Shown here in pieces: positions 1 to 10,696 of a stretch of DNA of 47,304 nt. The notes under the pieces were generated by a model, which ran no database searches, was not told where the DNA came from, and saw nothing but the letters and a program-made list of their open reading frames with translations. Source of the stretch: Chara braunii (taxonomy: Eukaryota; Streptophyta; Charophyceae; Charales; Characeae). Made by a program: the position numbers and the translations under genes. Each line of letters opens with the position of its first letter. The stretch's first letter is position 1. The stretch lies in assembly GCA_003427395.1 (NCBI GenBank), contig BFEA01000245.1, positions 1,636,269 to 1,683,572 of the forward strand, given 5' to 3'.

Positions 1-109
1 CCAAGACTTCGACTTTGTGCCTTGCCACTGTGTCTGCGTCCGATCCTCAGTCCGAGTCCGTCGTGTCGAGTGAGTGAGTGTGTGTGTGTGCTCTCGCTCT
101 CTCCCTCTC

Positions 110-152
110 TCTTCTCTCCCTCGGCTCACCCTCAACCTCACGCTCGTTACAG
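110..152 (+). other. Polypyrimidine tract and 3' splice acceptor
   Basis: A C/T-rich run ends in TTACAG at 147-152, directly before the conserved protease coding sequence. The in-frame ATG upstream at 78 translates only into low-complexity Ser/Leu sequence from this tract, so I read the tract as intron sequence and not as the protein N-terminus. This is inference from sequence signals only. Confidence 0.55.
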
Positions 153-610
153 TTAAGCTCATGGGATGAAAAGTTTGGATATCACTATGCTAGAGTAGGC
201 AAGTGCTTCAAGGAAGTAGTGATCGCGGAGAAAGACTTGATCTTAGCCCCGTATCACAACATTCATAAGAGGCATTGGACACTTGTTGTGATAAATCTCA
301 GACGGAAAGTGATCGAGTATTACGACTCGATGGACACAGACATAGACGTTGCCAAAAAGGTGGTCGCCAACGTGACACGGTATGTGAAGGACATGGCATC
401 AAAACAGGGAAAGGAAATGGACACCAATCGCTTCAAAAAGAAATTGAGGGTCGGCGGCATTCCAAAACAGAAGGACATAAATCAATGTGGGGTGTTTATG
501 CTTGCGTATGCGTCTCTTTTGGCGAGAGGTCACTTGCCACCGTTCCAGTTCAGCATGGATGATATAAAGCGTATCAGACACCGAATTGCATTGGACAGTG
601 TAGCATCGAG
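153..610 (+). CDS. Ulp1/SENP-like cysteine protease (C48), internal exon
   Basis: The exon encodes the catalytic part of a Ulp1-type SUMO/ubiquitin-like protease. Counting from the upstream in-frame ATG at 78, the triad is visible as His66 (KRHWTLVVIN), Asp83 (EYYDSMD) and Cys137 (INQCGVFML); Gln131 or Gln136 may serve the oxyanion hole. Family enzymes cleave SUMO precursors or SUMO-protein bonds, usually in the nucleus. Similar domains are also carried by plant Mutator- and CACTA-type transposons, so this could be host or transposon-derived. I chose 153-610 because the conserved part starts just after an acceptor (TTACAG) and the apparent stop (612-614) lies inside a donor-like GTAAGA beginning at 611. 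Upstream exons lie outside the window and no downstream exon was recognised. No transposon terminal repeat was seen next to it. Confidence 0.7.
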
Positions 611-616
611 GTAAGA
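611..616 (+). other. Splice donor GTAAGA
   Basis: ATCGAG|GTAAGA matches the AG|GTRAGT-type donor consensus. The TAA that would end the reading frame is part of this donor, so the protein probably continues in a later exon that I cannot identify. Confidence 0.5.
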
Positions 617-1139
617 AAACTTTTCGTTTTTACAATTGTATTTGTGTCAATGTAGATCGAATCATGCGGTACAGGGTGTTACTTTAACATAGAAATTTGG
701 TTAGGAATAAGACTGACCATTTGAGACCGGTGGCGATAGTTTCTAGTTGTGGACTCGTTTTTCAACATGTCAAACTGTCAAACCATTGAATGAGAGGGTA
801 GAGAGACTCTGACGCTACAACCAACAACAGTAGAAAGTCTTGAATCCTTTTCCAATCAGGTACCTGATTATCCGCGATAATTCCGCCAATGTCATTCATC
901 CATTCACATACGTTCGTGATAATTCTCCAGATGCCATTGAACAAGGTCGAAATTCTGAATTTGCCATTTCATATCTTTTCTTACTATTTGCTTGCCATCA
1001 AGAAAACCAACAGTGCTATGAAGTGTGTCTTTCCCTTTTCTAGTTAAAGGCCAAAGAAACAAAAAAAATATAAAATGAAACTTCATAATAGGACCACACC
1101 GTATATCATGTAAGACATGTGAGCAATGAATCATGACAT
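617..1139. other. Non-coding stretch after the protease exon
   Basis: AT-rich sequence with only short open frames and no recognisable protein similarity, RNA gene or repeat. It may be intron sequence of the protease gene, or the 3' flank. Confidence 0.4.
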
Positions 1140-1760
1140 ACGATATAGAATATTATATTATATGGTGCATTTATTTATGATTTATGACTTGCAACCCTTA
1201 CGGTCCATAATCTAACGCATGTGATGAATGCCTAAATGAAACATGATCATATGGTCTATGTTCCTATCATCTATGATATATAACCGTGGTCTAGATCCCT
1301 TTGACCCAGAAGTTATGATGTATGAAATATGATGTACACGTCAGATCTATGGTATATGATGTATGATCTATGGTCTATGATGTATGATTTATCATAAATG
1401 ATGTGCGATGCATGAAGCATGACGTATGACCTATGATCTATGTTGTTTGATCTCGGACCAACCGACCATGATGTACGCTCTATGACCTATGATCTATGAT
1501 GTATGTTCCTGTGTTGTATGATCTACAATACATGATCTATGATATATAATCCATAGTTGATGTTCCTACAATCTATGATATGTATCCAACGTCACAACTG
1601 TGGTATTATGGTATGTGCTGTATGATGTATGGTCCATGATGTATGATGTGTGATCTATGATCTATGATGTATGATGCATGATATATGATCTATGATGTGT
1701 GATGTATGATCTATGATCAATATTGTATGATATATGACCTATGATCTATGATGTATGTTC
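1140..1760. repeat. Degenerate TATGATG/TATGATC minisatellite
   Basis: Dozens of imperfect copies of 7-nt words such as TATGATG, TATGATC and TATGACC run through this stretch, densest at 1330-1440 and 1610-1760. Units vary by point changes and short interruptions, so it is an old, drifting minisatellite. No open frame crosses it. Confidence 0.75.
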
Positions 1761-1869
1761 CACAACCCATGCGACACCCGCTTTTCCACCATAAAACACA
1801 AGAAATTTAACGGTGTCCAATTTCGTGTTTTTAGAAAAAAAATGTCACTTTTAACGAAATGTCAGTTTG

Positions 1870-2358
1870 AAGGCAAAATTGGGATCTGCGCATCAGCGTC
1901 AGGGAGATGGTAGGAAGAAGAGACTTCCCCAAGACTGGAAGAAGAAGGGTCAGTTAATGTTCGTTGACCACGATGGTCAAACGACGGAGATTGATGTGTT
2001 CCCATATCTAGGGGATGAGACAGAGCATGATGGGGCCAGCGAGACTTCGGATGGGGGAGTCGTGGCACCCATCAGGGAAAAGTCTAGGGTGACCGGGAAG
2101 AAGAAGGTAGGTCGGTCTACGGGTCAGGGCGACCAAGGAACGCCCGCATAGGTAAAACTTAGTTTAGAGTATGATGTGTGGAGGGACAGAGTCGCTAGGG
2201 GCACGTGCATGAACTGTGGCAACTATGGCCATACGTCCCGAACGTGCCGAGGCAAGAAAGTCCTAACGAGGGTAGCCTCTCAAACGGTGGTGGGACTATC
2301 TTCGAACCCTGGCNGTGNTTCTGCGAGCACTTCACAGGGAAACACCTCANGCCAGTAA
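1870..2358 (+). pseudogene. gag: gag fragment with zinc knuckle (copy 1)
   Basis: C-terminal gag remnant. A basic/acidic linker (to 2148) is followed by an in-frame TAG at 2149-2151, then a CCHC zinc knuckle (CMNCGNYGHTSRTC, about 2209-2250) that would bind genomic RNA. The frame ends NTS-x-Q-stop at 2356-2358. Three Ns (2314, 2317, 2350) interrupt it. The TAG at 2149 is also present in copy 2 (38047-38049), so the defect predates their separation. The capsid-like part is missing. Confidence 0.8.
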
Positions 2359-2377
2359 GAGTTTTAGTCACTCTTAC
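2337..2377 (+). promoter_or_regulatory. -1 frameshift signal, gag/pol (copy 1)
   Basis: Slippery heptamer GGGAAAC (2337-2343) lies in the gag frame as G GGA AAC. It is followed 11 nt later by a perfect 8-bp hairpin, arms GTAAGAGT (2355-2362) and ACTCTTAC (2370-2377). The pol frame is -1 relative to gag and already open at 2205, and the gag stop lies inside the hairpin. Copies 2 and 3 keep the same arrangement. Confidence 0.7.
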
Positions 2378-3143
2378 TCGCGCTGAAGTCGTAATGTTGC
2401 CTTCCCCACTTCAGGCGTTAGCCAGGGCTAGTGACCCACGTATCGCCTCGCAGACACATTTAGACCCACCGACGCTCTGTTCAAGAGATGTGTCTGAGGC
2501 CCTAGAAGAGTTAGAGACTGAGTGGTCAGGGAAGGACCCCAGAGACTCTTGGGCGATAATCTGTAGAGGTCCAAAGGGTGAACATTTTGTGGTAGAGGTT
2601 GATGTAAGTGCCCACAAAGTTGGCGCCTTCGCATACATAAGCTCTACACGAAACTTCATCAATCGTGCTTGTGTGGATAGACTGCGCTTAGGGGACCAAG
2701 TGCAACAACTTAGCAGAACTGTAACTTCTACGCTGGCCAACAAGCACCAAATGGTAATTAAAGACTATGTCAATGACATAATCTATTCCTTCTCTTATGG
2801 AGGACGGGAAGTGAGACATAAAATCTCATTCCTCGTAAGCAACGAACTGCCCTTCGATATGCTTTTAAGCATGTACTACCTCGAGGTCGCGCAACCTCAA
2901 TTTGATTGGGATAGGAAGGTGTTGATACACAAACTGCGAAATGGTAGAACCGTTAGACTACAGAAGTACAAAGCCAGTCTAGTGGAGTACTACGGTTGTA
3001 TGCATGCGTCCTCTTTCTATAACTACTACAAGCAAAATCACGAGAAGGGCATATATCAAGTCTTAGTCTCTGTGAAAGGGGGAACCGTTAAAACACCCCA
3101 AGAGATAGAATCAGTCGTCGCACAATATTCCGACTTTTTTTAG
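2344..3143 (+). pseudogene. pol: pol N-terminus: retropepsin-like region (copy 1)
   Basis: Open from the frameshift site to TAG 3141-3143. The fold region of an LTR-retrotransposon aspartic protease is recognisable, with GAFAYISSTRNFI where active enzymes have a D(T/S)G-containing GALIDTGA-like loop. The catalytic Asp is replaced by Tyr, so the protease would be inactive. Copy 3 keeps Asp at this site (FIDIG). The downstream 'LPFDMLLSMYYLEVAQP' segment matches the second half of the domain. The ending stop is shared with copy 2. Confidence 0.7.
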
Positions 3144-3230
3144 GAGCCCACATGCGTGGTAGAGAGGGAGGTGGTCCATGCAATAGAGGTTGTCCCAGGT
3201 AGTAAGGTACCGTAAGGACGAATCTATAGA

Positions 3231-4040
3231 ATGTCTCCTGCGGAGTTGGATGAGCTCTGCCGCCAGCTCAAGGAACTCATAGAAAAGGCATGGATTCGGC
3301 CTAGTACCTCCCCTTACGGTTCGCCAGGCTTATTTGTCCCAAAGAAGGGAGGTACCTTGAGGATGTGCATTGACTATAGGGGCCTCAATGCCATCATCGT
3401 TAAGAACGAGGAGCCCCTACCCCGCATCGACGACCTCTTGGATAGAGTGCACGGATGCTGGTACTTCACCAAGATAAATCTGAAGTCCGGATACCATCAA
3501 ATTGCCATTAGACCTGAGGACCAGCACAAAACCGCATTTCAGCCTAAGTACGGTCTGTACGAGTTTGTGGTGATGCCCTTTGGCCTATGCAATGCACCTG
3601 GTACGTTCCAGCACACGATAAACATGATATTTCATGATTACTTAGACAAGTTTATCGTCGTGTACCTCGATGATATTCTTATCTTTAGTAAAACTGTAAA
3701 GAAGCACACTGAGCACATGAAAATAGTGTTAGGTCTCCTAAGATAGCACAAGTACAAGGTTAACTTGGAAAAATGCGAGTTCGATCGCACCAAGATCTTG
3801 TACTTGGGTCATGAAATCTCAGCAGTTGGATTGAGGCCGGATGATGCTAAGGTGACCAACATACGTGACTGACCCAGACCTCAGAATGTTACTTAGGTCA
3901 GATCGTTTTTGGAGATGACGGGCTACTATCGTCCGTTCGTAAAAAACTATAGTACTATAGCTTCCCCATTAACAAATTTAACTCAACTGGACACTCCATG
4001 GGAGTGCTCCATGGGAGTGGACTGAAGAGTGTGAAACGAC
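3231..4040 (+). pseudogene. pol: Reverse transcriptase domain (copy 1)
   Basis: RT motifs in order: [31 protein letters not shown], motif [29 protein letters not shown], and the YLDD box ([11 protein letters not shown]). Motif A has Asn (codon 3477-3479) where the metal-binding Asp is expected; copy 2 shares this. TAG at 3744-3746 replaces the Gln of 'RQHKYK' and TGA near 3870 replaces a Trp. Past 3746 the thumb/connection region (FLGMTGYYR-like) is still readable. It is a dead RT that would have copied element RNA in cytoplasmic particles. Confidence 0.85.
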
Positions 4041-4598
4041 CATCAGGAAATTGAAGTATGCCCTAACAAACTACGAGGTTTTTAAACTTCCGGATCCTGA
4101 TAAGCCATTTATAGTGATCACAGACGCTAGCCAATATGGCATAGGCGTGGCCCTTGCGCAAAAGGAGAGGACCAAGTTGAGACGTATTAAGTATATGAGT
4201 AAAAAGATGTTGTCTCATAAACTAGCCAGGTCTACCTACGAGCATGAGCTTTACGCCCTTTACCGAGTGCTGGTCTATTGAAGACACTATCTCCTTGGCA
4301 GATTCTTTTAGGTGAGATCTGACGATATGAGACCCTGCGCTGGATCAAAACACAATCGGTACTCTCTGCTGCACTCAAGCGGTGGATTCAAGTGATAGAC
4401 ATGTATGACTATCAACTTGATTCAATCAAGGGAGAGTACAACAAGGTAGCTGATACATTGTCACGTCGGGCAGATTACCTGGGCGCGCTAGAGACAGAAT
4501 TTGACATATCTAACGACTTAACTCGATCATTGGTGGAAGCCTATCAGCAAGATCCAGTTATGTCTGAGATCATCCGTAGACAAAAAAACTTTAAATAA
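4041..4598 (+). pseudogene. pol: RNase H domain (copy 1)
   Basis: Contains VITDASQYGIGVALAQ (first catalytic Asp), then YMSKKM and YEHELYALYRVL. A TGA at 4279-4281 replaces the conserved Trp before RHYLLG; both other copies also have TGA there. A frameshift follows, and the tail (YDYQLDSIKGEYNKVADTLSR, 4407-4470) is in another frame. The domain would degrade the RNA strand of RNA:DNA hybrids. Copy 2 has lost the first half of this domain by deletion, so copy 1 records the older state. Confidence 0.8.
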
Positions 4599-5962
4599 TT
4601 TACGATGGTAGACGGCTTGCTGTTTCTTGAGAAGGCATGGAATAAAAATTTGTGTATTCCCAATAGTGAGTCTTTGCGTAGTTTATTTTCAGGGGAATGT
4701 CATGATGCAACTGGTCATTTTGGTTATAAAAAGACTTCAACTTATTTAATGTAGAAGTTATGGTGGCCCACTATGATGCAAGATGCAAAAAGGTACATTG
4801 AAACCTGCCAGGTTTGCCAAAGGGATAAACCTAGGACTCGGCTCCGCTTGGGCTCATCAAGCCCTTGCCGATTCCTGAAGGTCCTGGTCAGAGTTTGTCC
4901 ATGGATTTCATGGATACCCTTGTGACCAGCAGGTCTGAAAAAAGACACATCTTTGTAATAGTGGATCGCTTTTTTAAGTTTGCAAGACTTACCGCTATGC
5001 CAGAAACTGTTAAAACCGACAATGTCATCAAACTGTTTCAGGATAACTGGGTCAGGGATTTTGGACTACCTACGCCGATAGTAAGTGACAAGGATGTAAG
5101 GTTTACCAACGAACTGTGGCAAACGATAGCTGAACAGATGGGTACCAAGCTCCAAATGACGTCAGGGCATCACCCTGAGTCAAATGGCCAGACAGAACAG
5201 ATGAACCGGGTAGTACAGCACCTGCGTCAACATTATATTAAGCCAAGTCAGGATGACTGGGACGAGAAGTTACCTCTCATCGCCANCCTGTACCACAATG
5301 NTGTGCACAGTGCTANTGGTATGACTCCCAACCAANTGCAACNTNGTTNGAANCCCAGAAGTGCACTTGACTTTCTGCTACCAGAAAGGCAACCCACTGC
5401 AGCACCTGGCAACATAGAGTTTGTTGTCAAGTATGAACAAATGTTGCAGCACGCCATTGAACATATTAGGAAGTATCAGGATGATATGATCGCATCTGAG
5501 AATAAACATAGATGACCATCTAACTTTCAGGTAGGTGATAGAGTCTGGGTAAAGTCATCTGAACTAGGTCAGGAGATAGGGATTTCACGAAAACTGATGC
5601 CACAGTACTTTGGGCCCTGGGAGATCTTAGACATTGTAGGGGATCAACCGGATGGGCTTTCATACATGATTCGCATTCCTCCACACTTGCGTACCTACCC
5701 TGTTTTCCATGCATCCAAGCTGGCACCTTTCGCTGCCACAGATCAGTTTCCCTCCAGGAGATCAATGCTGATCCCAACCATGGATTGCGAAGTGGACATA
5801 GACCAGATCGTGGAGCATTGTTTGATGCCAGTTCCTCGACCACCGGGCAAAGGCCGCCCTCCTAAGTCAAAAATGCAATACTGGGTCCGATTCACACATC
5901 ATCTGGACCCCAGCGAAGATCGGTGGTTCACCAGAGAAGAACTCATGAGAACTGGACCTTAA
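4599..5962 (+). pseudogene. pol: Integrase with GPY/F and chromo-like tail (copy 1)
   Basis: An HHCC zinc domain is visible (HDATGHF ... CQVCQ) but is broken by TAG at about 4752 and a frameshift near 4840. The core, from 4865, keeps all three catalytic acids (SMDFMDTL, VSDKDVRF, QTEQMNR). TGA 5513-5515 replaces an Arg (CGA>TGA). The frame then resumes through the GPY/F-like module (FGPWEIL ... YPVFHASKLAPF) to a C-terminal YWVRF...EDRWFTREEL block. That block resembles a degenerate chromodomain, which in chromoviruses steers integration to chromatin. Eight Ns at 5286-5353 recur at identical offsets in copy 2. Confidence 0.85.
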
Positions 5963-6042
5963 GTCACTTCAGGCTATGAAAGAGATCTGAAAGGGAAGAT
6001 GCCTGCAGAATAGAAAACTTCTCAGAGGACTATCGAAGTACA

Positions 6043-6054
6043 GGAAGAGGGAAT
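6043..6054 (+). promoter_or_regulatory. Polypurine tract (copy 1)
   Basis: Twelve purines (AGGAAGAGGGAA) immediately precede the 3' LTR, the expected plus-strand primer position. Copy 2 has the same tract at 41674-41685. Confidence 0.75.
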
Positions 6055-7056
6055 GCTAGAATATGGGTCCTCGCCAGGCCTAAGGGCCCCCCTGCATCAT
6101 ATGTGCTCGCCCTAAGTGAAGGCGGGCCTAACAAATCACGAGAGGCCCTTGGCTGTCAATTTCGCATTTGAGGTCCAGGCAGTTTCGTCGCGCCTGTTGG
6201 TTGAAGGGAAACACAGGCCAAGCAACGTGGAAATTCCCAGACCTTCTAGGCCTTTCCGAAAGCACAGGCCCTGGGCGAGATTCGCAGCCTCATACATAGA
6301 CAGTTGGGAGGCCCAACGGAATGAGGCCAAGTAGCTGCACCAGAGGCGCAACATCCTCGGGCCCATCGGAAGCTTCTGGGCCCAGGCCAGTCCAGCCAGG
6401 CTGCCGAACGAGGCAGACCCTTTCCATATAGGAAAGAGTTTGCTGCCTGGCCAGTCATTCGGGCACTCGCATGCTGAAGGCAGCACTGCTGGAGCAGAAG
6501 CTCGTGGGCTGCTGCTAGCGCTGGGCGGTGAGGTGCAGGCACGTGCGGTCGTGCAGGGAGCAGGGCGCTGCTGAGGGCAGCGCCATAGCCTAGCCTTCAT
6601 AACTGGCAGGGCATGGATGTACAGTGAGGCGCAGGGGTGGTCTTCGGGTGTACAACAAAGGGAGACGTGGGAGAGAGTCAAGGGAGAGAGAGAAGGATGA
6701 TGATGATGATGATGTGAGGGCACATACCTGGTATTGGCGATGGTTCTGCATGGGCGACATCTTCAAGTACTTCCGGTGCTGCTGACGTCAACAGTTGCAT
6801 TGTCAATCAGTAGGCTAGTAGTAGCTATGTAGGGAGTAGGCTGGGAGCCGAGCTCCAAGTAGGGAAATAGAGACTGGATACATATGTTGGTGGTGGCGAG
6901 AGCAAACTCTTATTGACATTGACTTTCAGTGCTATGATTCTCCATTGGTGTTATACTAGTGCAATGCTGCTTCCTGAACACTTTGTTACGATTTGACTTT
7001 TAATGTGATTGTGCAATCTGAATATTATCATCTCGCTTCTGTTCATTTTCCTTGCA
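6055..7056 (+). repeat. 3' LTR (copy 1)
   Basis: Starts TGCTAGAATATGGG after the polypurine tract and ends CCTTGCA, about 1.0 kb. It is homologous end to end to both LTRs of copy 2 and includes a short (GAT)n run near 6700. Long minus-strand open frames here (e.g. 6136-6723) show no protein similarity and are chance frames in LTR sequence. Confidence 0.85.
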
Positions 7057-7186
7057 CATACATTTTATTTATTTATTTATTTATTTATTATAATTATTAA
7101 TTTTTATATACACGTATGAACGATTTTGAGTTCGTACGCATACGATGCAATAGGTACGCGTACGTACTGCATACATTTACGGCGTG

Positions 7187-7459
7187 CTACCCAAATTTTT
7201 ATTATTAGTATTTGTTTTTAGTATTTTATTTTTATTTCAAATTTGGTAAGGAATGTGGATGTAATGCTCAGGAAAATCTTGATTAATTTATTGTTCTTCA
7301 TAACATATCTTTTTTTCAGATTTTTTTTATTTTTTTTTTCGGTTCCGTTTTCGGCCCAAACGACCGGACTTATCCCCACGCGGTCCCATACGTTCGGGCG
7401 TTTGAGTTCGGGCATTCATGTTCGGGCGTTCCGCCCGCCGTGAACGCCAGGAACCTTGT
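7187..7459 (+). mobile_element. M-family hAT MITE, right-end fragment (M1)
   Basis: Matches the right part of the M element: a TTTGGTAAGGAATGTGGATG segment, a T-rich stretch, then the subterminal CGTTCGGGCG repeats and an end reading GGAACCTTG before (TA)n. The left part is missing. The same fragment lies after copy 2 (42783-43032), which supports the segmental duplication. Confidence 0.65.
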
Positions 7460-7470
7460 GTATATATATA

Positions 7471-8152
7471 CAGGGTCACCAGCCCGTACGTACGGAGGTC
7501 CCCAGCCAGACCTCCATACGTACGGGCGTGCGGGGTCCCGTACGGGGTCCGAACCCGACGGCATTTCGCCCTCGCCAAAAATTATTTCGACGTCTAAAAG
7601 TAATTTTGTTTTCTGAATTTCTTTTTGGAAGTTCACTATAACGTGAGGTACATGCCTGTAAATTTTCAAGTCATTTGGCTAAGCGAAATATGAATTAAAA
7701 ATCGGGAAAGATGGCGGTGTCAAAACATGCTCGCCCACGTATTTTTTCACTTTTTACTATTTGTTTTCTGGGTCTAGATAATTTATTATTTTTTTAAACT
7801 TCTTTAGTGGGTTTTGTGTCATGTGAAGTAAACATCTATAAATTTTCAGGGCATTTAGCTATGCCAAAAACAAATGAAAAATCGCCAAAATGGCGGTGTC
7901 GAAAACATGCTCGCGTTTTAACTCTCTTTTTATGTTTATTTATTTTTATTATTAGTATTTGTTTTCCGTTCTTTATTTTTATTTCAAATTTGGTAAGGAA
8001 TTCGGATGTAATGCTCAAGTAAATCTTGTTTAATTTATTTTTTTCCATAATATATCTTTTTTTTTAGATTTTATTAATGACTTTTTTTTTTTTTTTTTTT
8101 TTTTTTTGGGTCCGTGTTCGGCCCGAACGGCGAACGCATCCCCAAGGGGTCG
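7471..8152 (+). mobile_element. M-family hAT MITE, right end lost (M2)
   Basis: Left end CAGGGTCACC follows a TATATATATA tract. The element then carries CGTACGG-rich subterminal repeats, two internal copies of the ATGGCGGTGTC block (near 7710 and 7890) and a poly-T. It stops at CCCCAAGGGGTC, where the inverted copy M3 begins. Non-coding and non-autonomous. Confidence 0.75.
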
Positions 8153-8251
8153 GGTAACCAACGTTCGGGACGGGCCGAATGCCCGAACCCGAACGCCCGA
8201 ACGTACGGGACCCCTTGGGGATGCGTTAGGCCGTTCAGGCTGAACGCGGAC

Positions 8252-8324
<73 letters not shown>

Positions 8325-8964
8325 ATCAAAAAAATCTGAAAAAAAGATATGTTATGGAGAAAAATACATTAATCAAGATTTGCCGGAGCATTATGTCCGA
8401 ATTCCTTACCAAATTTGAAATAAAAATAAAACACACAGAACAAATACTAATAATAAAAATAAATAAAAATAAATAAAAATAAAAAGAGAATTAAATTTAG
8501 TGAGTGCACGATCATGTTTTCGACACCGAAATCTTTGGCGATTTTTCATTTTTTGTTGGCAAAGCTAAATGCCCTGAAAATTTACATATGTGTACTTCAC
8601 ATAATACAAAACCCACAAAAAAAGTTTCAAAAAATAAGAAAATTGTCTAGACCCCAAATTAAAGTGAAAACAAAAAGTCAAAAGTGAAAAAAAACGTGGG
8701 CGAGCACGTTTTGACACCGCCATCTTCGGCGATTTTTAATTCTTATTTGGCTAAGCCAAATGACTTGAAAATTGATATGCATGTACCTCACGTCATAGAA
8801 ACCTCATAAACAAAACTTCAAAAAACAATAATTATTTTTAGGCCCCGAAATATTTTTTGGCGGGGGCCGAACGCCGTCGGGTTAGGGCCCTGTACGGGAC
8901 CCCGAACGCCCGAACATACGGAGGTTCACCCGGGGACCTCCGTACGTACGGCCTGGTAACCCTG
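8153..8964 (-). mobile_element. M-family hAT MITE, inverted partner (M3)
   Basis: Begins GGGTAACCAACGTTCGGG (the right terminus inverted) and ends GGTAACCCTG at (TA)n. A long poly-A (8254-8321) is the complement of the poly-T in M2. Together M2 and M3 form arms of roughly 0.7 kb of a very large inverted repeat. Confidence 0.75.
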
Positions 8965-9035
8965 TATATATATATATATTTATATGTTTTTATATATATA
9001 TAGTGTATATATGTATAATATATATACATTATATA
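8965..9035. repeat. (TA)-rich microsatellite
   Basis: TATATA runs with minor interruptions between M3 and a hammerhead-element fragment. This is the tract type M elements occupy throughout the window. Confidence 0.8.
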
Positions 9036-9137
9036 TATCGTCAAATAGAACTGCCCGGTAAACCGTAGGCAGAGAGGGAGAAGAGGACAACAAACGAGGG
9101 GCTGTGACAAACTGTTTCGTCGGAGTTTCACCGACTA
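9036..9137 (-). repeat. Hammerhead-element fragment (E9), ribozyme broken
   Basis: Minus-strand relic of the hammerhead element: conserved hairpin, CT-rich spacer, then GAAACAG and stem II sequence. The CTGATGA core and everything beyond are replaced at 9138 by TATACA and the next M element, so this ribozyme cannot fold. It shows an M insertion next to or into a hammerhead element. Confidence 0.7.
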
Positions 9138-9141
9138 TACA

Positions 9142-9742
9142 CAGGGTTGCCTGCGTTCAGGGCGGGCCAAACGCTCGAACGTTTGATCGTTTACCAAATT
9201 TGAACTAAAAATCAAATACTCAAAATAAATAAAAATAATACGAATTAGAAAAAATCAAATAAAAATGAAATTATTGAGTGGGCGAGCATGTTTTCGACAC
9301 CGCCATCTTTGGCGATTTTTTATTGTTTTTTGGTTGTGACAAGTGCCATGAAACTTTATATATGTGTCTCTTACATAATAAAAAATCTATAAATAAAGTT
9401 TCAAAAAATAATAGTTTTTTTCATGCGTCGAAATAAAGGAAAAACAGAAAGTAAAAAAAAAGAAAAAACAAATTAGTGAGTGAGCACTACCTTTGACACC
9501 ACCATCTTTGCCGATTTTTTATTTTTTTTGGCCCAACAGAATAACTTCAAAATTAAGAGGGAGATACCTTACAGCACAGAGAACTCTGAAAAAAAAACAA
9601 AAGAAAAAAAAATGTTTAGGTGCTGAAATTTGTTTTTGCGGGGTCTGAACCCCTTCCGTTTCGGACCCCATACGGGAACCCGAAGGGCCGAACGTTCGGG
9701 GGTCAGCTGAGGGGCTTCTGTACGTTCGGCCTGACAACCTTG
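9142..9742 (-). mobile_element. M-family hAT MITE with internal deletion (M4)
   Basis: Runs from CAGGGTTGCC to CAACCTTG at (TA)n in inverted orientation. About 150 bp near the right end, including the poly-T and inner subterminal repeats, is missing at about 9188. Both ATGGTGGTGTC-type internal blocks remain. Confidence 0.7.
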
Positions 9743-10664
9743 TATATATATATATATCCAGATAATAATCCGTTATAACCAAATTAGCAGAAATCGTGAG
9801 ATAAGAAGTACCGAGGTGACCAGTTGGATCGATTTGCCATGTTTAGAGGGTTAATTAGATAATGTTTTGCAAAAAATAGGTGCGAAAATTGAATCCACAC
9901 TTCTTAATGTTCATGGTTTCATTCACGCGGAGAAGTACCCCGATGGGAACTGACCAGAGCATAAGTACAAAAACAAACATACATGAAAACAAAAGGCGAA
10001 AAAAAGAAATTGTACATACATGTCACCCTTAAATCTCAATATTAGTTGCACACAACGAATCCGTCTTATTACGTCTGTCTGTTTTTGTGTCGCAGATTGT
10101 CCAGAAGGGGTGATCTTAGGGAATGGTTTTTGCGTTCATATTATCTTACTCGTATAATAGCACATAAGGAGCTTGGTATTATTAGTGTGACGATAATTAG
10201 GTAGGCAAGCGAAACATTATCTCGAAAATATCAGTCCAAAAAGCAGGAAAATGATGTCAATTCCATACAAGAATAAACATGAATGTTAAGAGAAACGACA
10301 TGGAAATGATAGCAATTCCATCATAAACAATCTTCAAGTAAGAAAGCGATCTCAGATCATTAGTTTAAGGTTAACGACTTATGACGCCTCTTTAGTGGAA
10401 GACGAAACTACTAAAATAGAGTGAAGGACAGAATCCCGCGTTGTAGTATGAAATTTTTCCAAAAAATATAGCACCACCAAAACGTTAGAAAAAAACAGTA
10501 GCAATAGCGAGCCTCAGTATATAGATTCGGATGTGAGATCCTGTAAGAAGGCAACATAACATTATATAAAACTTAAAGACCGATCATTAGAATCGTTGGA
10601 CAAGTTGCAAGAAAGGAATTATTAAATACCAGTCTTGGGATTGTTTTTTATTAAAAAAATATGT

Positions 10665-10696
<32 letters not shown>

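Larger units (their letters stand above)
1870..7056 (+). mobile_element. Ty3/gypsy LTR retrotransposon, copy 1 (5' truncated)
   Basis: This element lacks its 5' LTR, leader and most of gag. Homology to copy 2 begins abruptly at 1870 (equivalent to 37768) inside gag and runs through zinc knuckle, protease, RT, RNase H, integrase, polypurine tract and 3' LTR. The order PR-RT-RH-IN places it in Ty3/gypsy. The DNA beyond its LTR also matches that beyond copy 2, so the two arose by duplication of a larger segment. Numerous stops and frameshifts make it non-functional. Confidence 0.9.

Noticed and set aside
1140-1760. CRISPR-like repeats
   Set aside because: Short overlapping 7-mers without spacers, in a eukaryotic repeat landscape.
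6136-6723. 195-codon minus-strand open frame with His-rich start
   Set aside because: LTR sequence; the His run is the (GAT)n repeat read in reverse. The equivalent frame in copy 2 is broken differently.
8965-9035. Telomere-like or centromere-like array around CAGGGTT ends
   Set aside because: CAGGGTT occurs once per element end and not in tandem; it is a transposon terminus.
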